Below are positions 1 through 8,299 of a stretch of DNA of 64,000 nucleotides, in pieces. Below the pieces are notes generated by a model, which was given only the letters and a program-made list of their open reading frames with translations, had not been told where the DNA came from and searched no databases. The stretch comes from Vibrio hepatarius. GTDB lineage: Bacteria; Pseudomonadota; Gammaproteobacteria; Enterobacterales; Vibrionaceae. The translations under genes and the position numbers were made by a program. The DNA lies in assembly GCF_011806575.1 (NCBI RefSeq), contig NZ_JAATOO010000003.1, positions 124,001 to 188,000 of the forward strand, read 5' to 3'. Numbering within the stretch: position 1 is the first letter of the stretch; each line of letters starts with the position of its first letter.

Positions 1-2860
1 GCGCTATCATGCCTATCATAGATGTCGCAGTGAATTGCGCGCCAAGCAGTGCATGCCCTGGCATTACCCCAATAATCGTCAAAGGGATTGGAGCCATGAT
101 GATAAGTGGTACGAGATAAGACTTAAACTGCGCGACTACCAATAGGTAAATCAAGACCATACCAACAGCATAGGCGATGCCCATATCGCGAAATGTCTCG
201 TATGTAATCGTCCATTCCCCATCCCAAAGAACAGAGACACCTTCCAGTCCGTCGGGTTGATTGATGTAGTTCTGCTCAAGGTTCATCTGCGAGTCTAGTG
301 CACTACCGATACTAAACATCCCATACAGTGGGCTATCAAGCGAGCCAGAAATATCACCCACAACCATCACCATTGGCACCATATTCTTATGGACAATATA
401 GTCATCCATACGCGTCTGACGCACCTCAACCAAATCCGATAATGGGTGGGCATTTCCAGCCTGACTCGCGACTTTCATATTCAAGACCTGCTCTAAACGT
501 ACTTTCGCCGTTTCACTCGCCTGAATTTGAATTGGGACCGGATACTTGTGGTGTTCTCCGTGTAAATAGGTAATTGGCTTACCACCGACAGCAGTCGCTA
601 ATGCATCAACAATCGACGCGTAAGGGACTTGGTAATGCGCCGCTTTACTTCTATCAATCACCACTTGCCATTTTTGATGTGCTTCCGGTAGATACATATC
701 CACATCGACGATATCGTCAGTCGCACGAAATATCTCACGCACTTGTCTCGCAGCTTGTTGGCGAAGCTCTGGTGTCGGTGCATAGACTTCCGCCAGAATC
801 GGCGACCATACTGGTGGACCCGGTGGCACCTCGACCACTTTAACTTTGCCGCCAAAACGCTCTGCGACTTGGTTTAAAGCTGGCCTGATTACGGATGCTA
901 TCTCGTGGCTATCTCGGTCGCGCTCTTTACGACCAACCAGATTAACCTGTATATCGCCTTGATTCGATTGACGACGCATAAAGTAATGACGAACCAATCC
1001 GTTAAAGTTGATCGGTGCAGCTGTACCAGCGTAAATCTGGTATCCCGTTACTTCGGGGACTTTATCGAGCTCTTCACCCATTTCAAACAGGACACGTTGC
1101 GTGCGCTCCAATGATGCGCCCTCCGGCATATCCAGTACGACTTGGAATTCAGATTTGTTGTCGAATGGTAGCATCTTAAGCACCACCGCCTGAAATACCG
1201 GCAACATCACTGAACCAGCAATTAACGCCAATATTGCCAGCAACAACATAAATCGATTTCGACCTTGTGCTTTAGCAGTCACAAACGGTGCCATAATTTT
1301 ATGGAAGATGGAGCGTGTGGCCGAACCCTCTTTATGCACCGTAGGTTTGAGGAAATGACGCGCCAACCAAGGTGACACCACAAACGCGACCACCAGCGAA
1401 ATCAACATCCCCATTGAAGCATTAATTGGAATCGGGCTCATGTATGGCCCCATCAAACCACTCACAAACGCCATAGGTAACAACGCGGCGATAACTGTTA
1501 ACGTTGCAAGTATGGTTGGCCCACCGACTTCATCAACGGCCACAGGAATAAGCTCGTTAAGCGTTTGCTTACCCTTTGACATATGGCGATGAATGTTTTC
1601 AACCACAACGATGGCATCATCGACCAAAATACCAATAGAGAATATCAGCGCGAATAACGACACCCGGTTAAGGGTGAATCCCCACGCCCAAGAGGCAAAT
1701 AGCGTGATCATTAGCGTCACTACAATCGCAAAACCCACCACCAATGCTTCGCGCCAGCCCATCGTGAGTAGCACTAGAAGCACAACGGCCGTTGTTGCAA
1801 AGGCAAGTTTACCGATCAAGGTATTGCTTTTATCGGCGGCAGTTTTACCGTAATCACGTGTGATTTCAACATCTATGCCCTGCGGTATTAACTGGTTTTC
1901 GAGTTCAGCGAGACGGCTTTCTATTGCGTTAGCAACGTTCACCGCATTCTCACCACTTTTCTTAGCTATTGCGATGGTAACCGCTGGATAGATGCCGGAC
2001 TTGTCACTGGTCCATACATTTTGCGATGGCGTGTCGATTCCCAGCTGTATCTCAGCGATATCCTCAAGGTAGACAGCGGTGTTGTTGTGCAAGCCCACCA
2101 CCAACTGTTTCACTTCCTCGACTCGGGTTAAGAACTGTCCAACCTGAACCGGAAACTCTTGGTTATCGTGTGTTATACGCGACATCGGTGAGCTAGTATT
2201 CGCCGCTGGAAGATGTTGGTTTAATTGGTCAAGCGTAATGCCGAAAGCGTTCATTTTTGCGGGGTCCAGACGCACATCCACAATCGTATTGTGTCCACCA
2301 ACGGTATAGATATCACGAGTGCCTTTGATGCGTTTTAGCTCGGTTTCCAAGCCATGCGCCACCTGAGTAAGTTGTTGCTGGTCAACGTTACCCGAGCGAT
2401 CGGACAACGTAATGCTGACAATCGGAACATCCTCGATGCCTTTCGGTTTAATAATCGGTTCACCGACCCCGACGCCTTGCGGCATCCAATCTTTGTTCGA
2501 GTAAAGTTTATTGTAAATACGCACCACGGCGTCGTTACGGCTCACACCGACTTCAAAGATCGCAACGATCATCGCTCCGTCTGGTTGGGAGAACGAATAG
2601 AGCTTATCGAGGCCTTGAATCTCTGAAATCACTTGTTCTGCAGGCGTGGTCACAAGGCTTTCGACTTCCGCTGGAGAAGCACCTGGATATGGGATGTAAA
2701 CATCAGCAAAGGTTACGTCGATCTGCGGTTCTTCCTCTTTAGGAGTGATAATCACCGCAAACAGCCCCATTAGCAGTCCAACAAGTGCAAGTAATGGAGT
2801 CATGGCTGAATTCTGAAAGGCCGCCGCTATGCGACCCGAGATACCGAGTCGATTGTCCAT
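1..2860 (-). CDS. RND efflux transporter permease (partial, C-terminus outside window)
   Basis: An inner-membrane proton-driven efflux pump subunit of the RND superfamily, the AcrB-like part of a tripartite pump. The reading frame is open from the ATG at 2860 to the window edge (about 953 codons of a family length near 1,040), so the C-terminus is missing. Visible hallmarks are an N-terminal membrane helix, the periplasmic segment with PYPGASPAEVE, and the membrane motif VDDAIVVVENIHRH. The adaptor gene ends two bases upstream, so the two are one operon. Drug-type (HAE) and metal-type exporters both fit; the substrate cannot be read from sequence. Confidence 0.93.
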   Translation of the reverse strand, partial: MDNRLGISGRIAAAFQNSAMTPLLALVGLLMGLFAVIITPKEEEPQIDVTFADVYIPYPGASPAEVESLVTTPAEQVISEIQGLDKLYSFSQPDGAMIVAIFEVGVSRNDAVVRIYNKLYSNKDWMPQGVGVGEPIIKPKGIEDVPIVSITLSDRSGNVDQQQLTQVAHGLETELKRIKGTRDIYTVGGHNTIVDVRLDPAKMNAFGITLDQLNQHLPAANTSSPMSRITHDNQEFPVQVGQFLTRVEEVKQLVVGLHNNTAVYLEDIAEIQLGIDTPSQNVWTSDKSGIYPAVTIAIAKKSGENAVNVANAIESRLAELENQLIPQGIDVEITRDYGKTAADKSNTLIGKLAFATTAVVLLVLLTMGWREALVVGFAIVVTLMITLFASWAWGFTLNRVSLFALIFSIGILVDDAIVVVENIHRHMSKGKQTLNELIPVAVDEVGGPTILATLTVIAALLPMAFVSGLMGPYMSPIPINASMGMLISLVVAFVVSPWLARHFLKPTVHKEGSATRSIFHKIMAPFVTAKAQGRNRFMLLLAILALIAGSVMLPVFQAVVLKMLPFDNKSEFQVVLDMPEGASLERTQRVLFEMGEELDKVPEVTGYQIYAGTAAPINFNGLVRHYFMRRQSNQGDIQVNLVGRKERDRDSHEIASVIRPALNQVAERFGGKVKVVEVPPGPPVWSPILAEVYAPTPELRQQAARQVREIFRATDDIVDVDMYLPEAHQKWQVVIDRSKAAHYQVPYASIVDALATAVGGKPITYLHGEHHKYPVPIQIQASETAKVRLEQVLNMKVASQAGNAHPLSDLVEVRQTRMDDYIVHKNMVPMVMVVGDISGSLDSPLYGMFSIGSALDSQMNLEQNYINQPDGLEGVSVLWDGEWTITYETFRDMGIAYAVGMVLIYLLVVAQFKSYLVPLIIMAPIPLTIIGVMPGHALLGAQFTATSMIGMIA

Positions 2861-2862
2861 AA

Positions 2863-3867
2863 TTACTTCCCTTCTATCGCTAAAGCAACGCTGGAAATTA
2901 CATCCCCTTCTTCTAACCCTGAGAGGACTTCAACGTAATCGCCATACTCCTGACCTAAACGCACTGGATTTAATACACGCTTACCGCCATTCACGCGATA
3001 CACCGAAGTCAGTTCCGCGCGGCGTACCACTGATGATTTAGGGACCAACAAGGTATTTTTCTCACCGTAACGAAACTCAGTCTTAACCCACATTCCCGGC
3101 ACGAGGGATTCAAGGTTGTCAGGGAGTTGTAAGCGCATTTTGAAAGTATGAGATTGTGGATCAGCGTAGCTGAATAGGCTGAAATCGGTCGGCGCGATTC
3201 GCTTCCCTTGCGCTGCAACGACATCGAACTGAGCGACGTTTTCGACATCACTTTGGTAACGCTGAGGGATTTCAGTTTCCACACGCAACTGATTGAGTGA
3301 AAAACCACTCAATAGCGGTGTACCGGGAGCAACAGTTTCACCCAATTCAACATGGCGCTCAGTGACGACACCATCATAGGGCGCAGTGACACTTGTATAA
3401 CCCAGCGATTCTTTGGCCTGCGTCACATTGGCTTGTGCAGATTTAACCGCAGCGGCAGCACTTCGTGCACGAGCTTCGGCACTGTCCATTTGGTCGCGTG
3501 ATATTGCACCTTTTGGGAAAAGTTGGCGATAACGCGCAACTTGTGCCTGAGCCTCGCGATTTTGTGCATTGGCACTGGCTAATTGAGCTTGCGCTGCGTC
3601 CAAAGAAGCGGATTGCTGAACGGCGCTAATTTCTAAAAGTACAGCACCTTGCTTGACGTAGTCGTTGACATCAACGTGCAACCCCACCACTCTGCCAGAA
3701 GTTTGAGCTGCGACCGTTCCTTGATTAACAGCCTGCACAACGCCATCAAGATGGACAATCTGTGGAAGTGGTTCAATTTTAACCGTATATTGCCCACTGT
3801 TTTGTTGCGCCATCACATGGCCAGATACAGCCAATGCGACAGCAATACTCCAAGTAATCAATTTCAT
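2863..3867 (-). CDS. RND efflux periplasmic adaptor (membrane fusion protein)
   Basis: Bridges the RND permease to an outer-membrane channel in the periplasm. The 334-residue product starts with a signal peptide (MKLITWSIAVALAVSGHVMA). It then has a barrel-sandwich/lipoyl half (GTVAAQTSGRVVGLHVDVND), an alanine-rich coiled hairpin (about residues 80-135), and the second lipoyl half (VTAPYDGVVTERHVELGE). I chose the ATG at 3867 rather than the upstream one at 3891 because GGGAG lies 7-8 bases before it and the signal peptide then begins cleanly. The permease follows after 2 bp. Confidence 0.93.
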   Translation of the reverse strand: MKLITWSIAVALAVSGHVMAQQNSGQYTVKIEPLPQIVHLDGVVQAVNQGTVAAQTSGRVVGLHVDVNDYVKQGAVLLEISAVQQSASLDAAQAQLASANAQNREAQAQVARYRQLFPKGAISRDQMDSAEARARSAAAAVKSAQANVTQAKESLGYTSVTAPYDGVVTERHVELGETVAPGTPLLSGFSLNQLRVETEIPQRYQSDVENVAQFDVVAAQGKRIAPTDFSLFSYADPQSHTFKMRLQLPDNLESLVPGMWVKTEFRYGEKNTLLVPKSSVVRRAELTSVYRVNGGKRVLNPVRLGQEYGDYVEVLSGLEEGDVISSVALAIEGK

Positions 3868-3914
3868 TGCACCACTCCCTTGTGCAGACATATTCCACTT
3901 ATAGCGACTGGCTA

Positions 3915-4373
3915 CTATGCGGTTTGAGTCTGTGATTCACGATTGTTTTTCATGCCGATCAACAGGTTTGTCCCTCCTAGACCAACCATCATGCTGGCAA
4001 AGAAGATCCAAACGCCCGGATTACCGAGTGCCAAACTTGACAATGCTGGCCCAGGACACACGCCTGCAATACCCCAGCCCAGACCAAAAATAGCTGCACC
4101 GCTCACTAAACGAGAGTCGATGGTTTTGCTCTTTGCTAAACAAAACTCTTCTGCAACTAACGGCTTTTGCTTAGGTTTAATGAGTAGAAAGTAACTTGGC
4201 ATAAACACCATCAACGCTCCGCCCATCACAAACGCTAAACTCGGGTCCCACGCACCGGCTACATCCAAGAATCCAATCACTTTCGCTGGATCAGCCATAC
4301 CTGAAATGATCATGCCTAAGCCAAATAAAAAACCAGCCACCAAAGACGTAAAACGAAACACTAACTTATTCAT
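3915..4373 (-). CDS. YeeE/YedE-type sulfur transporter half, DUF6691 type
   Basis: A 152-residue membrane protein of the DUF6691/YeeE-YedE (PmpB-like) group, related to the thiosulfate/sulfur permease TsuA. Conserved features are LGMIISGMADPAKVIGFLDV near the N-terminus and GWGIAGVCPGPAL near residue 107, with a conserved Cys in CPGP. It lies 18 bp downstream of the other half-transporter gene and is probably translated with it. The family is repeatedly linked to persulfide detoxification genes, which fits the BigR-type regulator and CoADR-Rhd next door. Transport of a reduced sulfur species is inferred. Confidence 0.85.
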   Translation of the reverse strand: MNKLVFRFTSLVAGFLFGLGMIISGMADPAKVIGFLDVAGAWDPSLAFVMGGALMVFMPSYFLLIKPKQKPLVAEEFCLAKSKTIDSRLVSGAAIFGLGWGIAGVCPGPALSSLALGNPGVWIFFASMMVGLGGTNLLIGMKNNRESQTQTA

Positions 4374-4391
4374 TTTTATACCTACTAGGAG

Positions 4392-4811
4392 TTAAATCAG
4401 ATGAAGACGAACAAAGACCGTTACCGCTGCAACAAACATGAATACGAAAGTTGCAACCATTGAGCGTTTGGACAGACGTCCGATGCCACATATTCCATGT
4501 CCGCTAGTACAACCGTTACCTAGTCTTGTACCAATCCCCACCAATAAACCCGCTAGTGCCAATATAAGCGTACTGCTTGAATACACCGTCGGTACTTCGC
4601 TGGCGAATACCAATACTCCGATAACACCGCCTGATACCATTCCCAAGGCAAACAACAAACGCCACGCAAAATCTTTTGATTTAGGCGTGAGCAGCCCCGT
4701 CATAATGCCGCTAATACCAGCGACTTTTCCATTTAGCAGCAACATAATCGTTGCTGAGATTCCTAATAAAATGCCTCCTGCAAGAGATTCCCAAGGAATA
4801 CTGAAAGCCAT
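4392..4811 (-). CDS. YeeE/YedE-type sulfur transporter half (PmpA-like)
   Basis: A 139-residue integral membrane protein of the YeeE/YedE family. The signature GIGTRLGNGCTSGHGICGIGR (residues about 92-112, with two Cys) marks the substrate path in TsuA-type transporters. Together with the downstream DUF6691 gene it looks like a two-piece version of a full-length YedE permease. It is the first transporter gene after the ArsR-type regulator (22 bp away), so the three genes form one minus-strand operon that is probably derepressed by persulfide or sulfide. The substrate is inferred from family and context. Confidence 0.87.
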   Translation of the reverse strand: MAFSIPWESLAGGILLGISATIMLLLNGKVAGISGIMTGLLTPKSKDFAWRLLFALGMVSGGVIGVLVFASEVPTVYSSSTLILALAGLLVGIGTRLGNGCTSGHGICGIGRLSKRSMVATFVFMFVAAVTVFVRLHLI

Positions 4812-4833
4812 ATCTACCTCTTAATACTTCAAA

Positions 4834-5145
4834 CTACGCGCCACAGAATGTGGACTGCAAACTATGGATCAGTTGAGTGACTCGCGGGTCATTCAACGAA
4901 TAAAAAACTTGCTGAGACTCTTTACGTGCTTTAATTAGCCCGTGCTTGCGCATAACCGTTAAATGCTGGGAGAATGCTGATTGACTCAACGATGAGCCAT
5001 TTTGCAACGCACCTACTCCAACTTCGCCTTCCGTCAACTGACAAAGCACCATCAACCGTTCAGGGTGGGCCATGACTTTCAATAGTTCAGCGGTTTCTAC
5101 AGCTTTCTTTTGCATCTCTGCCATATTCACAGCGACATCAACCAT
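4834..5145 (-). CDS. ArsR-family repressor, BigR/SqrR/HlyU-like persulfide sensor
   Basis: A 103-residue winged-helix repressor. The helix-turn-helix is visible as LSQSAFSQHLTVMRKHGLI. Two cysteines, Cys35 (VLCQL) and Cys101 (FCGA), are 66 residues apart, the spacing of the persulfide-sensing pair in BigR/SqrR. In that family, tetrasulfide formation between these cysteines releases the operator. The gene heads the transporter operon and faces the DUF2892/CoADR-Rhd operon; three dyads that could be its operators lie between them. It would therefore control both directions. The regulatory role is inferred from the Cys pair and the context. Confidence 0.85.
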   Translation of the reverse strand: MVDVAVNMAEMQKKAVETAELLKVMAHPERLMVLCQLTEGEVGVGALQNGSSLSQSAFSQHLTVMRKHGLIKARKESQQVFYSLNDPRVTQLIHSLQSTFCGA

Positions 5146-5171
5146 GACTCACCTCAACTTGCACATTTATA

Positions 5172-5255
5172 TTAGATGATACTAAACAATATCAATTAGT
5201 CAATTCTAATTTAGATATTTTAAATTTAGATAAATTAACATTAGACTTTTCTAAT
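5172..5255. promoter_or_regulatory. Three TTAG-N6-CTAA dyads, candidate BigR/ArsR operators
   Basis: Three inverted repeats with one architecture lie in the divergent intergenic region: TTAGATGATACTAA (5172-5185), ATTAGTCAATTCTAAT (5195-5210) and ATTAGACTTTTCTAAT (5240-5255). The shared core TTAG-N6-CTAA and the AT-rich setting match how BigR-type repressors bind. The first two are 24 bp apart centre to centre, the third 45 bp further. The placement suits control of both flanking operons. Confidence 0.65.
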
Positions 5256-5310
5256 TTAAAATCCTATAGTGATTGATACCAAGGGAAACGGATTCGTAAG
5301 GAGAACGATT

Positions 5311-5496
5311 ATGACTCTTGAAAATGCAGTACGAGTGGTTGCAGGAAGCATGGTGTTGCTTTCTGTTGTGTTAACCGTCACTGTAAACAGTGGCTTTATA
5401 TGGTTAACCGTATTTATCGGGGCAAACTTAATCCAAAGTGCTTTTACCGGCATTTGTCCTGCGGCGTTTTTCCTTAAAAAATTAGGCTTTCATTAA
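5311..5496 (+). CDS. DUF2892 (YgaP-type) small membrane protein
   Basis: A 61-residue protein with two hydrophobic helices (VVAGSMVLLSVVLTVTV and WLTVFIGANLIQSAFTG) and the family motif GICPAAFFLKKLG. DUF2892 domains occur fused to or beside rhodaneses, as in E. coli YgaP. The ATG at 5311 has AAGGAG at good spacing, so I prefer it to an upstream in-frame start. It is the first gene of the operon that would continue into the native CoADR-Rhd gene, which starts 11 bp downstream but is cut by the island. Confidence 0.88.
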   Translation: MTLENAVRVVAGSMVLLSVVLTVTVNSGFIWLTVFIGANLIQSAFTGICPAAFFLKKLGFH

Positions 5497-5507
5497 CGGA
5501 GTTCCAA

Positions 5508-5636
5508 ATGACTAAGATTCTTATTGTTGGTGGTGTTGCAGGTGGTGCTTCTGCTGCTGCTCGTGCGCGTCGTTTAAGTGAAGATGCAGAGATCATCATG
5601 TTCGAGCGAGGCCCTTTTGTTTCGTTAGAAAAGTAA
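5508..5636 (+). pseudogene. 5' fragment of native CoADR-Rhd gene, cut by the island
   Basis: The native gene's first 39 codons (FAD-binding GGVAGGASAAARARRL, ending GPFVS) are followed by three island-derived codons (LEK) and a stop. The rest of the gene resumes at 56772 in the same frame after removal of the island, giving GPFVS-FANCG. The truncated 42-residue product lacks the active-site cysteine and most of the FAD domain, so it should be non-functional. It keeps the native ribosome site and operon promoter, which now read towards the complete replacement copy at 5704. Confidence 0.92.
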
Positions 5637-5645
5637 ATAATAAAC
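5605..5645. other. attL, left junction of the island (TC core at 5622-5623)
   Basis: The native gene reads into the codon for Ser39 and then diverges after TC. Comparing this junction with the right one (56755-56790), the bases flanking TC differ on both sides (T/G before, G/A after), so the shared core is exactly TC. A 2-bp crossover is the hallmark of large serine recombinases. Joining the outer arms restores an uninterrupted CoADR-Rhd reading frame. Confidence 0.8.
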
Positions 5646-5673
5646 CACTCTTTTCACAGAGAGTGGTTTATTA
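5638..5673. terminator. 14-bp perfect hairpin just inside attL
   Basis: Stem arms at 5638-5651 and 5660-5673 are perfectly complementary with an 8-base loop; they flank the stop codon of the truncated fragment on its downstream side. No long T run follows, so it may be a weak terminator or attenuator between the fragment and the complete copy, or part of the recombinase site. Confidence 0.5.
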
Positions 5674-5703
5674 AGTACTTTCGATTAAATTTGGAGTTAG
5701 GTA

Positions 5704-7407
5704 ATGACAAAGATTCTTATTGTTGGGGGCGTTGCTGGTGGAGCATCAGCCGCAGCACGCGCTCGTCGCTTGAGTGAAGATGCAGAAATCATCATGTTCG
5801 AAAGAGGCAGTTTCGTCTCGTTCGCTAATTGCGGCTTGCCATACCACATAGGTGGCGATATTAAGGATAGAAGTAAGCTCCTCTTGCAAACTCCAGAAAG
5901 CTTCTTAGCTCGATTTAACGTTGATGTACGTGTTATGAACGAAGTCATATCTATTGACCGACACAACAAGCAGGTTGCTGTTAAGAACCTATTGGATGAT
6001 AGCGAGTATACCGAAAGCTACGACTTCTTGCTCCTTAGTCCAGGCGCAGGCCCTATCGTACCTCCAATTCCTGGTATCGATAACCCGCTGACACACTCGC
6101 TACGTAACATCCCAGATATGGATCGCATCATTCAAACGATCCAAATGAACAAACCCGAGCACGCAACGGTTGTCGGTGGTGGTTTTATTGGCCTAGAAAT
6201 GATGGAAGCCTTCCATCAGTTGGGAATTAAAACCACGCTGATTGAGATGGCGGATCAGATTATGACACCTGTCGACCGTGAAATGGCGGGCTTCGCTCAC
6301 GCTGAAATTCGTCAAAAAGGCATTGATTTGAAGTTGGGCGTAGCGCTTCAAGCTGTCGAGTACATTCCCAATGATCATATTGCCAGCATTGGCTCTGGTG
6401 AAGATACCGAGCACCAGCATATTGAAGGTGAGCTCAACCTAACTCTCAACAATGGTGAGTCGTTAACCACTGATATCTTAATCATGGCTATCGGTGTGCG
6501 CCCTGAGACTAAGTTGGCAAAAGAAGCTGGACTTCAAATTGGTGAGCTAGGTGGTATTTACACCAATGAAATGATGCAGACTAGCGATTCTAGCATCTAC
6601 GCTGTGGGTGATGCAGTCGAAGAAAAAGACTTTGTCACAGGTGCACAAACTCTGGTACCGCTTGCTGGCCCTGCTAACCGTCAAGGTCGTATGGCTGCCG
6701 ACAACATGCTAGGACGCAGTGAAACCTATCAAGGTACACAAGGCACGGCTATCTGTAAGATTTTTGACCTCGCCGTTGCCTCAACAGGCAAAAACGAAAA
6801 ACAGTTGAAGCGTGAAGGCGTGGACTATGAAAAAGTCTATGTACACACTGCCAGCCACGCTAGCTACTACCCAGGCGCTGAGATTGTATCGTTCAAGATG
6901 TTGTTCGATCCAAAAACAGGCAAGATCTTTGGGGCGCAAGCAGTGGGCAAAGATGGTGTCGATAAACGAATTGATGTAATGGCGGTTGCCCAGCGAGCAG
7001 GCATGACTGTCGAGCAGCTTCAACACTTAGAGCTCACTTACGCGCCGCCGTATGGCAGTGCTAAAGATGTGATCAACCAAGCAGCCTTTGTGGCCAACAA
7101 CATCATTAAGGGTGACGCTACTCCGATTCACTTCGATGAAATGGATTCACTGACAGACGAGCAAGTCTTGCTCGATGTACGTAACCCTGGCGAACTTGAA
7201 AATGTTGGCTTTATCAAAGATGCGATCAACATTCCTGTAGACCAATTGCGTCACCGTATGGACGAACTACCAAAAGACAAGGAGATCGTTATCTATTGTC
7301 AAGTAGGGTTACGTGGTAACGTTGCATACCGTCAGCTAGTTAATAACGGCTTCAAAGCTCGTAACCTGATTGGCGGGGATCGAACTTATAAATTTGCGAA
7401 AGCATAA
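5704..7407 (+). CDS. CoA-disulfide reductase-rhodanese, island-borne complete copy
   Basis: An FAD/NAD(P)H-dependent CoA-disulfide or persulfide reductase with a C-terminal rhodanese domain (567 residues), as in Npsr/CoADR-Rhd enzymes. The FAD-binding GGVAGGASAAARARRL is at residues 8-23 and the redox Cys43 sits in FANCGLPYHIGG. NAD-binding VVGGGFIGLEMMEA follows, and the rhodanese loop has Cys532 in CQVGLRG. A GGAG lies upstream of the ATG. The protein differs from the native gene (58361 end) only at scattered positions, but the DNA is more diverged, so it was acquired with the island. It lies in line with the native promoter and DUF2892, which would preserve operon function. Confidence 0.93.
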   Translation: MTKILIVGGVAGGASAAARARRLSEDAEIIMFERGSFVSFANCGLPYHIGGDIKDRSKLLLQTPESFLARFNVDVRVMNEVISIDRHNKQVAVKNLLDDSEYTESYDFLLLSPGAGPIVPPIPGIDNPLTHSLRNIPDMDRIIQTIQMNKPEHATVVGGGFIGLEMMEAFHQLGIKTTLIEMADQIMTPVDREMAGFAHAEIRQKGIDLKLGVALQAVEYIPNDHIASIGSGEDTEHQHIEGELNLTLNNGESLTTDILIMAIGVRPETKLAKEAGLQIGELGGIYTNEMMQTSDSSIYAVGDAVEEKDFVTGAQTLVPLAGPANRQGRMAADNMLGRSETYQGTQGTAICKIFDLAVASTGKNEKQLKREGVDYEKVYVHTASHASYYPGAEIVSFKMLFDPKTGKIFGAQAVGKDGVDKRIDVMAVAQRAGMTVEQLQHLELTYAPPYGSAKDVINQAAFVANNIIKGDATPIHFDEMDSLTDEQVLLDVRNPGELENVGFIKDAINIPVDQLRHRMDELPKDKEIVIYCQVGLRGNVAYRQLVNNGFKARNLIGGDRTYKFAKA

Positions 7408-7431
7408 CAGCTACACTGAGCTTTTGTTTTG

Positions 7432-7456
7432 GAGCACTCTAAGTGCTCTTTTTTTT
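7432..7456 (+). terminator. Rho-independent terminator after CoADR-Rhd
   Basis: GAGCACT (7432-7438) and AGTGCTC (7442-7448) form a 7-bp stem with a CTA loop, followed by eight T. It ends the CoADR-Rhd transcript. Confidence 0.9.
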
Positions 7457-7657
7457 ATGAAGCAAAGAAATAGGTAATGCTACTTTTTTCGCTGAACAAG
7501 CTTTACAACATTCCTTTTTATCCAGCGTTGCTGAAGAGGAAACAGGTTTCTCTTTACTAAACTGCTTTACTGCCAAATTAACAGCTTTTGCAAACTATTC
7601 AGCTAACTCAGAAGTATAAACTTTCCTAGCTCTGCGCTGTTTTACCTTACCTGCCAT
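7439..7657 (-). pseudogene. Small broken gene with in-frame TAG (unknown, basic N-terminus)
   Basis: From the ATG at 7657, preceded by GGAGAGAG at good spacing, the frame reads MAGKVKQRRARKVYTSELAE, then TAG. It continues in the same frame for about 50 codons (FAKAVNLAVKQFSKEKP..KECCKACSAKK) and stops inside the terminator. One stop codon in an otherwise open, well-initiated frame suggests a decayed small gene, perhaps nucleic-acid binding given the basic start and Cys pair. I do not recognise the family. A chance frame is possible. Confidence 0.4.
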
Positions 7658-8037
7658 ACTCTCTCCACTTAACATACGACCTCGACTCGACGAAGTCGGC
7701 CAACATACTGGCATAATCAACCTTAAGCATAATGGTATTTCTGCTCCTACTCAATTAATTTGTTTCGAGTCGTTAATTATTAACTTAATTAATCCTAGAC
7801 CAAAAAATCACCAGACTATACCTCTGAAAGGTAATAAGTTGACTAACTATATTTTTCTATCATACAGGAAGTAAGCCACTTTAATATATCCCATTGTAAG
7901 TACTTTATCTTTTAGCAACCTACCAATACATAATTTACTTCATATGACAAAAAAAGATTATTTTCCCAAAGACTCAAACCATACTCAATATTAAACTTCA
8001 TGTCAGTTGAATAAATCGCATACAGTGGATTAAAATA

Positions 8038-8102
8038 AAACATAGGAACACTATGTTTATTTACGCCCATGAATAATGGGAATGCACTCCGTGAGTGTGA
8101 GC
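8038..8102. repeat. Three tandem hairpins upstream of the mob genes
   Basis: In about 60 bp there are three successive dyads: AAACATAG-gaaca-CTATGTTT, CCCAT-gaata-ATGGG, and CACTC-cgt-GAGTG. They sit in a long non-coding stretch upstream of the mobilization genes, and such dyads are usual in origins of transfer. No function is proven. Confidence 0.5.
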
Positions 8103-8159
8103 ATAAGAATATTCACAGTGGTTCTACTAAATTAAAAAACACGGAAACAAGCCAGTACT

Positions 8160-8299
8160 AATTATTTCTCGTTCCTCGAATTAATTAGCAGCTTGTCCTG
8201 CGGAGCTTCCTCGCTAGCGCTGCGGTGCTCGAACCTTACGGTTCTGCGCTCGTCGCTCCGCTCCTAGTACCACTAATAAAAATAATAAAGGTAACCAGT
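8160..8299 (+). other. Candidate origin of transfer (oriT) upstream of mobC/relaxase
   Basis: A GC-rich patch in AT-rich surroundings. GCTTGTCCTG ends at 8200 and resembles the MOBP nic consensus (YATCCTG|Y), so nicking could fall between 8200 and 8201. It is followed by interleaved inverted repeats, including GCGGAGC paired with GCTCCGC and GAACC-ttac-GGTTC. The position directly before the mobC-relaxase pair is typical. The whole gene-free stretch 7658-8299 also includes AT-rich sequence in which I see nothing else. Confidence 0.45.
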
